Assembly: GCA_007129635.1 (NCBI GenBank)
Contig: SKVE01000514.1
Span: forward strand, 1 to 5,797
DNA from: Planctomycetaceae bacterium
Lineage (GTDB): Bacteria > Planctomycetota > Planctomycetia > Pirellulales > Pirellulaceae
DNA length: 5,797 nt
Direction of reading: 5' to 3'
Made by a program: the position numbers and the translations under genes. This document shows, in pieces, positions 5,646-5,797 of the stretch. The notes under the pieces were generated by a model. The model saw nothing but the letters and a program-made list of their open reading frames with translations. It did no database searches and was not told the origin of the DNA. Numbering within the stretch: the first letter of the stretch is position 1; each line of letters opens with the position of its first letter.

Positions 5646-5797
5646 ATGCAAGTCCGAGATTTGGTGACGAAATGTGTCGAAACGGTTCGAGAAAGTGACA
5701 CGTTTCCGAGATCATGTCACACGATGTGGTAACCTGTCGGCCAGATTGTCCCGTCGAAGACGCAGTGAACACCATGCGTCAGCGGCAGATTCGCAGA
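5646..5797 (+). pseudogene. CBS-domain protein, internally deleted and frameshifted, cut by window end
   Basis: From ATG 5646 the frame reads MQVRDLVTKCVETVRESDT, a typical start of a first CBS domain. It then leaves homology and stops at TAA 5730-5732. Another frame, open from about 5702 to the window end, reads VSEIMSHDVVTCRPDCPVED and then NTMRQRQIRR. That is the opening strand and helix of a second CBS domain (the VSEIM lead-in, then DVVTC and AVNTMRQRQIRR). The middle and end of CBS domain 1 are absent, so a deletion near 5700 fused the two pieces out of frame; a simple indel would not remove the domain. CBS pairs bind adenosyl ligands and sense energy state. The end of the second domain lies outside the window, so its integrity is unknown. 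Confidence 0.7.

Overview
The window looks like a chromosomal segment from a member of the Planctomycetota, probably a Pirellulales-like lineage. This is inferred from protein style only: a secreted Gfo/Idh/MocA protein with a Tat signal and the C-terminal signature common in that phylum, a pyrophosphate-type phosphofructokinase, and GC-rich third codon positions. No rRNA, tRNA or CRISPR array is visible.

Region by region. (1) Positions 1-454 hold no convincing gene. They carry short repeats built on a GGGGAC box, in direct and inverted orientation, that resemble a relic of a REP/REPIN-like or MITE-like element. These are followed by a GC-rich stretch with three hairpins and a duplicated 16-nt motif. 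(2) Positions 455-1733 hold a likely promoter and pfp, a 398-residue PPi-dependent 6-phosphofructokinase of central glycolysis and gluconeogenesis. (3) Positions 1734-1894 are a compact control region with a good sigma70-like promoter (perfect TTGACA, 17-bp spacer), an inverted repeat around its -10, and an 11-bp bulged stem in the predicted leader. (4) Positions 1895-4602 form a two-gene operon with an 11-bp gap. Its first gene encodes a Tat-type lipoprotein of the Gfo/Idh/MocA family, in which two of the three catalytic residues of the classic dehydrogenases are replaced by amides. Its second gene encodes a Sec-exported protein with three consecutive RidA (YjgF/UK114) domains. (5) Positions 4603-5797 contain only broken genes. 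On the minus strand is a PlsC-type acyltransferase fragment with an in-frame TAG and a lost C-terminus. At the right edge is a CBS-domain gene with a good ribosome binding site but an internal deletion and frameshift. A sigma54-like site lies upstream of it.

How the genes may work together: pfp is a housekeeping enzyme and probably a separate transcription unit. The Gfo/Idh and triple-RidA proteins are predicted to be exported to the same side of the membrane and are probably translated together. They are therefore the best candidate for a functional pair, for example sugar-derivative or imine chemistry outside the cytoplasm. Their substrate cannot be read from the sequence. This pair is the most interesting content of the window.
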